DNA of 64,000 bases, from the NCBI GenBank assembly GCA_964468205.1, contig CAYXVG010000022.1, positions 1 to 64,000 of the forward strand. The letters run 5' to 3'. The notes under the pieces were generated by a model that saw only the letters and a list, made by a program, of their open reading frames with translations, was not told the origin of the DNA and did no database searches. Both the position numbers and the translations under genes were made by a program. Below, piece by piece: positions 1 to 7,590 of this stretch (positions within the stretch are counted from its first letter, which is position 1; each line of letters begins with the position of its first letter). This DNA comes from CAWELS01 sp964468205. GTDB lineage: Bacteria > Acidobacteriota > Terriglobia > Bryobacterales > Bryobacteraceae.

Positions 1-305
1 GGGAAGGGGGATCTCTATCTCCCTATTGACTTCCCCCTATCATGGATGTCCCCGGTTTAGGACCATTTGTAGACAGTTGCGGGTAAAGAACTTCGCTGTT
101 CTCAGTGGGTTTGCCGTCGGGCGCCAGGGAATGACCCGATTCCCGGCGACTTCTCGCGTGTTATTGAAAGCTGTCCGGCGCCGGGAAGAATCAGTCTCTC
201 AGTAGATGCACCTAGATTTTGGGGTTGCCAGATAGCGATTTCGAGCATGCCGGCCCGCGGCTGCATTGCAAAATTCTGGAACCGGCGGTAGTGTATTTGT
301 GTGCA
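1..305. other. Left-edge stretch without a recognised gene
   Basis: I see no convincing coding sequence here. The minus-strand frame that crosses it is an antisense shadow of the small membrane protein that follows. The first 45 bases contain GGGGGA and TCCCCC runs that could pair weakly. No promoter, tRNA or repeat is recognised. The window edge cuts off whatever lies upstream. Confidence 0.5.
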
Positions 306-605
306 ATGAATCTTTACGTCATCTACCTCGCCGGTGTCTTCAGCCTTGCGGGGCTGGCTGCCATAGGAGCGGCCTACCTTGCCTACGGCTGGGGCCGGTT
401 CGCGGCACTGAAGGCGCGTTCGCTCGAATCTCCGAAGTGGAAAGCGTATGTGCTGTCGTTGCTGCCGCCCGCGGCATTCGCCACGTCGTTTCTGTTCGAC
501 GGCCAGCTTTCCTCGGTGGCCGGAGAAACGTTCTCCGCCCTGGCCACCCCCGCCCTGATTGGCACGTGTTTCCGCTACAACCGTAGCCGTTACTTTGCCG
601 AATAA
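306..605 (+). CDS. Small membrane protein, unknown function
   Basis: A predicted protein of 99 residues. The first 25 residues (start MNLYVIYLAG) form a hydrophobic, probably membrane-spanning segment. A second moderately hydrophobic stretch lies around residues 48-60. The family is not recognised. The ATG was chosen because it begins directly at the hydrophobic segment; the longer in-frame extension upstream is not protein-like. No good ribosome binding site is visible. The gene ends one base before the convergent downstream gene, with no terminator hairpin between them. Function cannot be assigned. Confidence 0.45.
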   Translation: MNLYVIYLAGVFSLAGLAAIGAAYLAYGWGRFAALKARSLESPKWKAYVLSLLPPAAFATSFLFDGQLSSVAGETFSALATPALIGTCFRYNRSRYFAE

Positions 606-606
606 G

Positions 607-1374
607 TCAAAACCTCTCGAGGCTGCGCAGAATGGAATCGGTATTGCTGTCGCCGGGAAGCTTGACGGTGTGGACGTTGCGCCATTCTTCATCCTTGGCT
701 CCGATATAGAAGACGCGGTCCCTGTCGGCGCCCATGAGCAGGACGGTGACGCCTAGATCCGGATAGTCCAGGGCGCGGTACTGCTGCTCTCCGGATTCCG
801 AGCGCCAGCGGTCGTTGCGCGGTTCGCCCAGTTTGCGGACCACCGCGAAGTAGTCGTCGGCCGCCGAAAGTCCCAACTCGGCCTGTAGCACGGCCTCGTA
901 ACTGACCCGTCCGCCGGCATGGCGGTCGCGCGTCAACATCACGGTCAGGAAAGTGGCGGAGATGGCCACGACGAGGGCGATCATGATCAGCCGGCCGACG
1001 CTTTTCTCGGTGGCGGATTCCGTGCGCCTTGGTTTGGAGCGTGGGGGCGGCGCAGAAAGCGCCGGGGAGAGCGGAGCCGGAATGTGCGTTGTTCTCGGCA
1101 TTGAGAGCAAGGTCCGGCGATGGGGCGTCACGATACCCCCTTTGTGGCTGAGTTCATGATTCAGGCCGACGATCATCACCGGGTCGTCAACCTGGGAGAC
1201 CTCCCCAACATAACGCCGGGGAATCCAGAGTTCCTCCGCGGAGCCGGTGTTGCGCACCTTCATCTCGGACCAGGTTGACTCCACGTATACCCATTGATTG
1301 TGTTCAACGTTCAGTATGGGCGGATAGAACGAGAAAGGGCGTCCGGTGAACCTGTCAATATCCGGCGTTGACAT
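607..1374 (-). CDS. Hypothetical single-pass membrane protein
   Basis: A protein of 255 residues with three visible parts. Residues 1-95 form a soluble N-terminal region rich in aromatic and charged residues. Residues 96-125 are a proline/serine-rich linker. One transmembrane helix lies at about 129-148 (IMIALVVAISATFL). The C-terminal region of about 100 residues includes FAVVRKLGEP, which recalls small BamE/SmpA-like folds, but this is only a resemblance. The topology suggests an N-terminal cytoplasmic domain and a periplasmic C-terminus. It is a single gene, convergent with the preceding small membrane protein. The composition fits the surrounding genome. I do not recognise a characterised family. 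Confidence 0.6.
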   Translation of the reverse strand: MSTPDIDRFTGRPFSFYPPILNVEHNQWVYVESTWSEMKVRNTGSAEELWIPRRYVGEVSQVDDPVMIVGLNHELSHKGGIVTPHRRTLLSMPRTTHIPAPLSPALSAPPPRSKPRRTESATEKSVGRLIMIALVVAISATFLTVMLTRDRHAGGRVSYEAVLQAELGLSAADDYFAVVRKLGEPRNDRWRSESGEQQYRALDYPDLGVTVLLMGADRDRVFYIGAKDEEWRNVHTVKLPGDSNTDSILRSLERF

Positions 1375-1686
1375 AGAACGACTTCATCTTAACGTAGGGG
1401 CGCAGATGCCGCCGGCCGGGTTACGTTTCCGGGGGCTGTGCAGGGGCGGACGAGTTGCGTTCGTCGGAAACTAGGCGAGACACCTGAGATCGACGGATCA
1501 TTGCGTCTAGTACGCAAGACAATATCGGTTCACAATTCAGGCAAGACGCTGATTGAGAGTGCAGTGCCCGATGGTTGAGTATCAGGTATGGGTATTGCCA
1601 GAGTTCATCGAAACTATTGTTGAAATGCGACTTATCCCTAAAGTTGATTCCTCGGGCGAGCGATAGACGATTCAGGAGAAGACGGA
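1375..1686. other. Intergenic region, 312 bp
   Basis: This lies between two divergently transcribed genes, so it must hold promoters for both, but I see no good sigma-70 pair. One perfect small inverted repeat is present: TTGCGT at 1501-1506 and ACGCAA at 1512-1517, with loop CTAGT. A clear ribosome binding site (AGGAG, 1674-1678) precedes the PAS gene. The right half is noticeably more AT-rich than the neighbouring genes. The short minus-strand frame here does not look like a protein. Confidence 0.4.
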
Positions 1687-2310
1687 ATGGGCAAATTTGA
1701 CTCGGCCACAATCTGCTTCATCCTGGTCACGCTCTGCTGGACGATTGTGTTGCTGCAGAGGGTCCGGGAGGGGCGGGCGCGATTCCTGATCGCGATGGTC
1801 GGTTTGGTGTCCATGTTTCACGGCCTTCGTCTTCTGACGGCCAATGGACTGGGGGCCCTCGAGACAGTGGCGCGGTACGGCGGGGTAGTGGATCTGCTGG
1901 TGGCGATTTTGATGCTGGTCGCGCTCGTGATCGTACACAGCGAAGCGTCGAGACACCGTGTCACGATGGTTCAACTGCGGCTTGCCCAGGCGAATGAACG
2001 CCCGGTCCGGGCGCTGGACGGGAAAATGAGTTCGCTGCTACTGGACGCAAAGTCCGCCGAGACGGCGATTGGGAATCCGGTGAACGTTCCGCCCGAGAAA
2101 TTGCTTGATTCCTTGATTCAGGCCAGTCCGGTGGCGATTGTCGCGCTCGATGAAAGCGGTCTGGTCTGCACATGCAATGAGGCGGCGGAGAAGCTATACA
2201 GTCGAGATCACGACTCGCTGCTGGGCAAGCCGCTGCCGGACCTGCGCAAGCAGGCCCAACGAAAGAAGGGCGAGCAGGGAGGCTTCCGGCCGGCCGAGGC
2301 GCATTCTTAG
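1687..2310 (+). CDS. Membrane-anchored PAS-domain protein without output domain
   Basis: A protein of 207 residues with two N-terminal hydrophobic helices (about 6-24 and 30-50) and a third around 63-82. It ends in the start of a PAS domain, recognisable from the run LIQASPVAIVALDESG and the following CNEAAEKLYSR. The PAS fold normally needs about 100 residues; only about 75 are present, and no histidine kinase, GGDEF or other output domain follows. The last 15 residues (KKGEQGGFRPAEAHS) are low-complexity, as expected after a frameshift or premature stop. A good ribosome binding site (AGGAG, 8 bases upstream) supports the start. It is either a degenerate sensor kinase or a short sensor module. 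Confidence 0.6.
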   Translation: MGKFDSATICFILVTLCWTIVLLQRVREGRARFLIAMVGLVSMFHGLRLLTANGLGALETVARYGGVVDLLVAILMLVALVIVHSEASRHRVTMVQLRLAQANERPVRALDGKMSSLLLDAKSAETAIGNPVNVPPEKLLDSLIQASPVAIVALDESGLVCTCNEAAEKLYSRDHDSLLGKPLPDLRKQAQRKKGEQGGFRPAEAHS

Positions 2311-2333
2311 GATTTGGCGGCGGGGGAGCCGGC

Positions 2334-3134
2334 CTAACCAGAGACGCGGCTGGCCTGGAGCCCGGCCCGGCAGAGGGCTTCGAAGAGCACGAATTCGCCG
2401 GCTTCCGGTCCTTTATCAAAGGCCTCGCCATCGTGGTCGACAGCGTTCGTGACGTGGGCGACGACGCCGACAGTGGCGTTGCGCGCAGCGGCGAAGGCGA
2501 ACAGCGAAGCAGCTTGCATTTCGACGGCCAGGACACCCAATCGCCCGTATCTTTCCAACTGGCCGCGGGTCTCACGATATGGCGCGTCGGTGGTCCAGAG
2601 CAGGCCGGTGGAGACGGGCAACCCGACTACCGCTAATTCCTTCTTCAGGATCTTGGCCATCTCCGTTGGAGCCTCCACGGTGGCCGAGGGCGGCAGGTAA
2701 TGGTACGAGGTCCCCTCGTCTCTCAGAGCGCTTGTGGCGACGACGAGACTAGGAATTCTGATGGAGCGGGAGACGCGGCCGGCCGAAGTGAGGCCGATCA
2801 CAGCCTGTGCGCCAGAGGCGATTAGCTGCTCGGCGATCAGAACAGCGTAAGCTCCGCCGATGGTTCGAGGAATGACGCCACAGAGAGATCCGTCCACCTC
2901 GACCGCGAACATCTCGGTGTGAAAGCAGGACCAGCCATTAAATTTGCGGGCGATCGAGCGGCGGACGAGTTCGTCGGTCAGATCGCCGTCGAATTCGAGC
3001 ACGCAAACGGCTGGCACGGGTTTTGCCTCACTACCGCGTTTATTCCGGACAGCCTCAATGAGCGCCTCGGGAGTGAATACCGGAGGCTCGTCAACGTCGT
3101 GGTCAAATAATGGGAGTTGCCGCTTCAAACTCAT
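2334..3134 (-). CDS. Nucleoside phosphorylase family protein (uridine phosphorylase-like)
   Basis: A 266-residue member of the NP-I nucleoside phosphorylase family, which cleaves nucleosides with phosphate to a free base and ribose-1-phosphate in the cytoplasm. Visible signatures are GGAYAVLIAEQLIASGAQ (93-110) in the phosphate/nucleoside region, RDEGTSYHYLPPS (138-150), and VLAVEMQAAS (201-210), where Glu205 and Met206 form the ribose-binding VEM motif. The length is normal for the family. Substrate (uridine, purine nucleoside or S-adenosylhomocysteine type) cannot be decided, although the RDEGTSYHY segment is closer to uridine-type enzymes. It appears monocistronic, converging on the PAS gene 23 bases away. 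Confidence 0.8.
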   Translation of the reverse strand: MSLKRQLPLFDHDVDEPPVFTPEALIEAVRNKRGSEAKPVPAVCVLEFDGDLTDELVRRSIARKFNGWSCFHTEMFAVEVDGSLCGVIPRTIGGAYAVLIAEQLIASGAQAVIGLTSAGRVSRSIRIPSLVVATSALRDEGTSYHYLPPSATVEAPTEMAKILKKELAVVGLPVSTGLLWTTDAPYRETRGQLERYGRLGVLAVEMQAASLFAFAAARNATVGVVAHVTNAVDHDGEAFDKGPEAGEFVLFEALCRAGLQASRVSG

Positions 3135-3192
3135 AGTATGTCTGGGATCGCCAGTCTGTGCAGCGCGCTATTCGGCCGTATGTCCGGTAAGA

Positions 3193-4017
3193 TCACCTTT
3201 CCGTCTCTGGCGCAATTTCGCGGAAGGGGGTATCGAGCATCCCGCGCAAGGACTGGAAATGATCGCCAACCATCATCTTGAGGCCATAGCGGATGCTCCG
3301 GTAATCCTCCCGTTCTCTATAGGTACGGAACCAGCGGTCCCAAAGCGATAACACGCTCGCGTAGTTCGAATCCGTCTCGTGCCGCTGTTGCGAATGGTGG
3401 ACGCGATGCATATTGGGGGTTACGATCACATAGCGCAACCGCCGGTCAAGCCGCTCGCGCAACCCGATGTTAGCGTGATGGAACTGAGTGACCAACAGGA
3501 GCGCGACGTCGTAAGTGAGGATCGCTTCCGCCGGAATGCCAACGAGGACTACCGGGCCAAGCCGAACGGCCGTGGAGATGGCGATCTCACCGATATGGAA
3601 GCGGGTAGCGGTGGTGACGTCCATGTTCTCGTCGCTATGGTGCATCCGGTGGAATCGCCAGAGTAGAGGGACACGGTGGTTGGCGCGGTGCCAGAAGTAG
3701 GTCCAGAGGTCGAGTGCAATTAAGCTGAAGCCGAGGACGAACCAATACGGCGCTTCGATTCGGTGCAGGAAACCGAAGCTCCGGCCGGTGCTCCAGGCGG
3801 CAGCGCCAGCGGTAAGAACGGAAAACGCCAGCACCGCGGCGACGGCGTTGATCCCGGCGAGCGTGAGGTTCCGAGCCGCATGCCGGAACCGGTCTGTCAT
3901 CTCAAAGAACGGGTCTTTGGATTCCCACAACCAGAAAACGGCCAGCCCGCCGAGAGCCAAGACCGGTTGCCAGTTCTCAAGGATTGCGTACAGCACGACT
4001 GGGATCTTCTCCGTCAA
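3193..4017 (-). CDS. Sterol desaturase / fatty acid hydroxylase family protein
   Basis: An integral membrane di-iron enzyme of the fatty acid hydroxylase superfamily. Counting from the TTG start, the histidine boxes are HRANH (110-114), HRMHH (123-127), HHANIG (180-185) and HRVHH (204-208). Three to four hydrophobic segments precede and separate them. Substrate is unknown; relatives hydroxylate or desaturate sterols, carotenoids or lipids. I chose the TTG at 4017 because it overlaps the TGA of the upstream cysteine desulfurase gene (TTGA), suggesting translational coupling. A GTG at 3999 preceded by GGAG is an alternative. The longer frame that runs into the desulfurase gene is not protein-like. 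Confidence 0.8.
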   Translation of the reverse strand: MTEKIPVVLYAILENWQPVLALGGLAVFWLWESKDPFFEMTDRFRHAARNLTLAGINAVAAVLAFSVLTAGAAAWSTGRSFGFLHRIEAPYWFVLGFSLIALDLWTYFWHRANHRVPLLWRFHRMHHSDENMDVTTATRFHIGEIAISTAVRLGPVVLVGIPAEAILTYDVALLLVTQFHHANIGLRERLDRRLRYVIVTPNMHRVHHSQQRHETDSNYASVLSLWDRWFRTYREREDYRSIRYGLKMMVGDHFQSLRGMLDTPFREIAPETER

Positions 4018-5144
4018 ACAGGCCGCCCGAGAACACTGGCTAATTGCTCGACGACCTCTTCTATCTCCTGCATCGTGGTGGTACGGCCCAGGCTGAAGCG
4101 CACCGCGCCAAGGGCGATCTCGCGCGGCACGCCCATGGCCGTCAAGACCGGCGACGGTTCCGCCGCGCCGGAATGACAAGCGGAGCCGGTGGACGCCGCG
4201 AGGTCCGGCAGCCTCGCAAGGATCTCGTTCCCCATCGCCCCGACGAAACTCACGTTAAGCGTGTTCGGCAAGCGCTCGACCGGATGTCCGTTCAGGACAA
4301 CCAAACCACCGAACCGCGCTTGGAGATGGGACCAGAGCGAATCCCGCAGCTCACGGACTCGCAGGTCCGAGGCCTGGGATTGAGCCAACTCGCACGCCGC
4401 TCCGAGGCCTAGGTCGAGTAGGAGGTTCTCGGTTCCAGCCCGGCGGCCAGATTCGTGCCCGGCTCCATGGACGAGAGGTTCGAGTTGGACACCCTCCCGA
4501 ACATAGAGGGCTCCGACCCCTTTGGGCGCGTAAAGCTTATGACCGGCAACCGACAACAGATCCACACCGAGTTCGCCGACCTGGGTGGGGATTTTCCCTA
4601 CCGTCTGGGCCGCATCGGTGTGAAAGAGAACCCCGTGCTCGCGGGCGATTCGAGCGATGTCCTTCACCGGCTGAATGGAGCCAACCTCGTTATTGGCGTG
4701 CATCACGGAGACCAAGATGGTACCCGGCGTGATGGCCCGCCGGACTTCATCCGGATCCACGCGGCCGAAACCGTCGACGGGAAGGTACGTGACCGCGGCT
4801 CCCAGACGCTCGAGAAAGCGGCAGGGGCTCAACACCGCCGGATGCTCCACTTGAGTGACGATGATATGCGGCCGGGGGTTTTCGCTGGCGAAGAAGACGC
4901 CCTTGAGCGCATGGTTGTTCGCCTCGCTGCCACCGCTGGTGAAAACAATCTCCGTGGGCTTGCAAGAGAGCAACGCAGCGACACGCTCCCTAGCGCACTC
5001 GACCAGTTCCCGCGCTGAAGCGCCGGCCCAGTGGCCGCTCGAGGGATTTCCGAAAGGCTCCGATAGCGCCGACTGCATCTGGTGAGCGACCTCGGAGGCG
5101 ACCGGCGTAGTGGCATTGAAATCGAGATAGATACGTTTCTTCAT
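4014..5144 (-). CDS. Cysteine desulfurase (NifS/IscS family)
   Basis: A PLP-dependent enzyme of 376 residues that removes sulfur from cysteine to form an enzyme-bound persulfide and alanine, supplying sulfur for Fe-S clusters or thio-modifications. Key residues are His101 (EHPA), Asp177 in HTDAAQ (175-180), the PLP Schiff-base Lys203 in SVAGHKLYAPKG, and the persulfide-carrying Cys323 in STGSACHSG. Length and motifs match the family. No scaffold or other isc/suf genes are next to it. It is divergent from an ArsR-rhodanese/porin/DsrE set, all related to sulfur transfer, and is followed by a coupled membrane hydroxylase gene. Whether it is the housekeeping desulfurase of the cell cannot be told from the window. 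Confidence 0.9.
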   Translation of the reverse strand: MKKRIYLDFNATTPVASEVAHQMQSALSEPFGNPSSGHWAGASARELVECARERVAALLSCKPTEIVFTSGGSEANNHALKGVFFASENPRPHIIVTQVEHPAVLSPCRFLERLGAAVTYLPVDGFGRVDPDEVRRAITPGTILVSVMHANNEVGSIQPVKDIARIAREHGVLFHTDAAQTVGKIPTQVGELGVDLLSVAGHKLYAPKGVGALYVREGVQLEPLVHGAGHESGRRAGTENLLLDLGLGAACELAQSQASDLRVRELRDSLWSHLQARFGGLVVLNGHPVERLPNTLNVSFVGAMGNEILARLPDLAASTGSACHSGAAEPSPVLTAMGVPREIALGAVRFSLGRTTTMQEIEEVVEQLASVLGRPV

Positions 5145-5203
5145 AGGCTACCGGCTGTCGGATGCTGATAATGGTTTCCCAGAGGAGCGGACTACACAGG
5201 ATA

Positions 5204-5232
5204 TTGACACCTCAAAACTATTTCAGTACATT
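5204..5232 (+). promoter_or_regulatory. Predicted sigma-70 promoter of the ArsR-rhodanese gene
   Basis: A perfect -35 box TTGACA (5204-5209) is followed by a 17-base spacer and TACATT (5227-5232, 4 of 6 matches to TATAAT). An alternative -10, TATAGA, overlaps at 5232-5237. Transcription would start only about 10-15 bases before the ATG, giving a very short leader with no ribosome binding site. Confidence 0.6.
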
Positions 5233-5236
5233 ATAG

Positions 5237-5251
5237 AATTGTGAATCAATT
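5237..5251. promoter_or_regulatory. Candidate operator palindrome at the ArsR start codon
   Basis: A perfect inverted repeat AATTG-TGAAT-CAATT directly abuts the ATG at 5252 and overlaps the expected transcription start. ArsR-family repressors bind AT-rich imperfect palindromes in this position to autoregulate. This assignment is inference from position and symmetry. Confidence 0.45.
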
Positions 5252-5965
5252 ATGGCAAGCCCAAACCGCCGTTTCAAGACTGTAATTTACGAGCAGTTTG
5301 CCCGCATCGGCAAGGCCGTCGCGAATCCCAGCCGGCTCGAACTTCTCGATCTGCTGTGCCAGGGCCCGCGGACCGTGGAGGTTTTGGCCAAGGAAGCGGG
5401 CCTGGGGCTAGCCAACACCTCGCAACACCTGAAGGCGCTTCGCGAGGCTCGCTTGGTGGAAACGGAGAAGACGGGTCTTTATGTCACCTACCGGCTGGCG
5501 GACCAGCAGGTGTGCGACTTCTTCCGCGCTCTTCGAGCGTTGGCCGAGTCACGGTTAGCGGAGATCCGGGAGATCACGCGGCAGTTTCTCGAGAACCGGC
5601 ACGGGCTGCACGCCGTCGACCGCGAAGAACTCCTGACCAAAGTACGGAGTGGAGCGGTGACCGTGCTGGACGTGCGGCCTCCGGAAGAGTATCGAGCCGG
5701 CCATCTGCCATCTGCCCTATCCATTCCCCTCAAGGAGCTGGAGCGCCGGCTGACGGAGTTGCCCGCCGGCCGTGAGATTGTCGCCTATTGCCGCGGCCCG
5801 TACTGCGTGCTGGCCGTGGAAGCGGTGGAGATCCTCAGAAGCCGGGGTTTTACGGCGTTCCGTCTGGAAGACAGCGTCGGCGATTGGCAAGCCCGAGGTC
5901 TTCCGGTCGCGACGGGGGAGGAGAAGGCGCCGAAGGACAGGCAGGCTCTGAAGGCCGTCCGGTGA
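5252..5965 (+). CDS. ArsR-family transcriptional regulator fused to a rhodanese domain
   Basis: A protein of 237 residues. The N-terminal 100 residues form a winged helix-turn-helix of the ArsR/SmtB type (LELLDLLCQGPRTVEVLA, then NTSQHLKALREARLV). The C-terminal residues 120-230 form a rhodanese domain (VTVLDVRPPEEYRAGHLPSA) with the active-site loop CRGPYC at 180-185. Cys36 in the second helix and Cys88 near the dimerisation helix are placed somewhat like the paired cysteines of persulfide sensors such as BigR/SqrR, though their spacing differs. The likely role is a repressor that senses sulfane sulfur. It starts the porin/DsrE set, with 7 bases to the porin gene. The usual aligned ribosome binding site is absent. 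Confidence 0.88.
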   Translation: MASPNRRFKTVIYEQFARIGKAVANPSRLELLDLLCQGPRTVEVLAKEAGLGLANTSQHLKALREARLVETEKTGLYVTYRLADQQVCDFFRALRALAESRLAEIREITRQFLENRHGLHAVDREELLTKVRSGAVTVLDVRPPEEYRAGHLPSALSIPLKELERRLTELPAGREIVAYCRGPYCVLAVEAVEILRSRGFTAFRLEDSVGDWQARGLPVATGEEKAPKDRQALKAVR

Positions 5966-5972
5966 GGTTACG

Positions 5973-7121
5973 ATGCAGACCAAGCTGCGCCAGCTCGCTT
6001 TCACCAGCGCCCTGCTTTACCTGGCAGTGATCCCGGCCCACGCGGAATACAAGGTAAAGATTAATGATCAATCGCACGTGGTAGCGGGTTTCTGGATGCA
6101 GGGCTGGTATCAGTTCACCGGGGAGGAGCGGGCCGGACGTGGTGTTAGCGACTTCATCTTGCGCCGGGGCTATTTCAGCCTGAGAGGCGAGGTGACTCCG
6201 TGGTTTGGCGCGTTTGTCCACATTGCAGCCGACCGCGTCGGACAGGACGGATTGGACCAGCCGTCCGTGGGCCTGGGCAGCGGCATCGCTTTGCGGGATG
6301 CGTGGATCACGCTCAGGCTCCACGAGGCTGTCCAGGTGCAGGCGGGCCGGATGTATGTGCCGTTTACGCGGCAGTTTGGCACCACCTCCACCAAGAGCAT
6401 GTTGACCACCGACCTGCCGTTTCTGCAGGGCGGCGTGCGGGGCAATATCTTCTATGCGGGGAAGGTGGGACGCGACGACGGAGTGACCGTTTGGGGGAAT
6501 CCGTTGGACGGGCTGCTTCAGTACAGGTTCATGGTTTCCGAGGGCGTCGAAGGGGCGAACAACCCGCATGACCGGCAGCGGTTCGCGGGCCGCCTGGCGC
6601 TCAATCTCCTGGACCCGGAGCCAGGCTGGTTCAAGCAGGGGACTTACCTGGGCGAGAAGAAGGTGCTGGCTTTCGGATTTGGCGCCGATTACCAACCGGA
6701 GCTGACCTTGAACGGAACACCGGGGATGAACAACTTCGCTTGGACGCTGGATATGTTCCTCGACCACCCAGCCGGGCGCGGCGCGGTGACCGCAGAGGCG
6801 TCGTACATTGATATCCACAACAGCAGCCAGACCCATAATCTCTCGACTCTCTCCTCCGGCGATGACGGCCGCGCCTGGTATCTACAGGGCGGGTATTTGC
6901 TCCCCGGCCAGTTGGGGAAGGGGCGCCTGCAGCCGTATTTCCGGTACGAGGCGGTGTCGGTGACCGGCAAGGAGATCACGAATTTCTACAGCGGCGGACT
7001 CAATTACTATATCCGGGGCCACAACGCCAAATTCAGTCTCGATTACTCGTTCGTGGATCAGACAGCGGGTGGGCGTCCCGACCAGCCAGTCATAACAGCG
7101 CAACTGGCTATTGGATTCTGA
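5973..7121 (+). CDS. Outer-membrane porin (phosphate-selective porin O/P-like)
   Basis: A 382-residue protein with a cleavable signal peptide (cleavage expected after AHA, near residue 25). The mature part alternates polar and hydrophobic residues typical of a 16-strand beta-barrel and ends in phenylalanine (AQLAIGF), the usual outer-membrane insertion signal. Segments such as LRRGYFSLRGEVTPWFGAFV and QVQAGRMYVPFTRQFG resemble the OprO/OprP and general porin families. The start lies 7 bases after the ArsR-rhodanese stop, so the two are almost certainly co-transcribed. In this context it may admit small anions such as sulfur oxyanions rather than phosphate; that is inference. Confidence 0.8.
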   Translation: MQTKLRQLAFTSALLYLAVIPAHAEYKVKINDQSHVVAGFWMQGWYQFTGEERAGRGVSDFILRRGYFSLRGEVTPWFGAFVHIAADRVGQDGLDQPSVGLGSGIALRDAWITLRLHEAVQVQAGRMYVPFTRQFGTTSTKSMLTTDLPFLQGGVRGNIFYAGKVGRDDGVTVWGNPLDGLLQYRFMVSEGVEGANNPHDRQRFAGRLALNLLDPEPGWFKQGTYLGEKKVLAFGFGADYQPELTLNGTPGMNNFAWTLDMFLDHPAGRGAVTAEASYIDIHNSSQTHNLSTLSSGDDGRAWYLQGGYLLPGQLGKGRLQPYFRYEAVSVTGKEITNFYSGGLNYYIRGHNAKFSLDYSFVDQTAGGRPDQPVITAQLAIGF

Positions 7122-7238
7122 GGCTTGACCTAGACCAGTGTCAATGCCGAGTACTACGGGGGCTTCGTACCAGGCGCAACCATGGCCCAGCGGGAAAAGC
7201 GGGCCGGTTAGCGGAAATTCGCAACCGGATTTCTGTTG

Positions 7239-7251
7239 AGATTGACAATCT
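7239..7251. promoter_or_regulatory. Short inverted repeat before the DsrE-like gene
   Basis: AGATT-GAC-AATCT lies 17 bases upstream of the ATG of the DsrE-like gene, just before its ribosome binding site. It could be an operator or part of a promoter region. A separate inverted repeat, TTGAC (7125-7129) with GTCAA (7140-7144), follows the porin stop codon. Both are only suggestive. Confidence 0.3.
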
Positions 7252-7268
7252 TAAAAGGAGTCAAACGT

Positions 7269-7589
7269 ATGAAACTAGGAATCATAATCAGCCAGACAGA
7301 ACCAGAGACGGTGTTCAATGCTTTGCGGCTGGCGCTCTACAGCTTGCAGCAAGGCGACCAGGTGCGAATCTTCTTATCGGGCAAGGGCGTGGAGATGGAC
7401 CAGATTGAGGACGCCGCCTTCGACGTGAAGGGCCAAGCGCAGCAAGTGGCAGACGCGGGCGGCGAGTTCCTTGCTTGTGGAACGTGCCTGAAGATTCGCA
7501 ACTCCGAGGGCTCGGAGATATGCCCGTTGTCGACACTGAAGGACCACTACGAAGTCGTGCGCGATTCAGACAAGGTCGTGTGGGTGTGA
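7269..7589 (+). CDS. DsrE-family sulfur-transfer protein
   Basis: A 106-residue cytoplasmic protein of the DsrE/DsrF-like fold, which carries sulfane sulfur on a conserved cysteine. The start MKLGIIISQTEPETVFNALR and the FLACGTCLKIR segment are typical. Cys70 and Cys73 form a CGTC motif and a third cysteine, Cys85, follows. The start is fixed by a strong ribosome binding site (AAAAGGAG, 7253-7260, 8 bases before ATG). A longer in-frame start at 7236 lacks this support. It lies 147 bases after the porin gene and is probably in the same sulfur regulon as the ArsR-rhodanese gene. Its partner protein is unknown. Confidence 0.82.
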   Translation: MKLGIIISQTEPETVFNALRLALYSLQQGDQVRIFLSGKGVEMDQIEDAAFDVKGQAQQVADAGGEFLACGTCLKIRNSEGSEICPLSTLKDHYEVVRDSDKVVWV

Positions 7590-7590
7590 G

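Noticed and set aside
102..692. Minus-strand open frame of 196 residues across the left edge
   Set aside because: It lies antisense to the small membrane protein, is rich in Arg and Gly, and resembles no protein; it is a GC-driven shadow.
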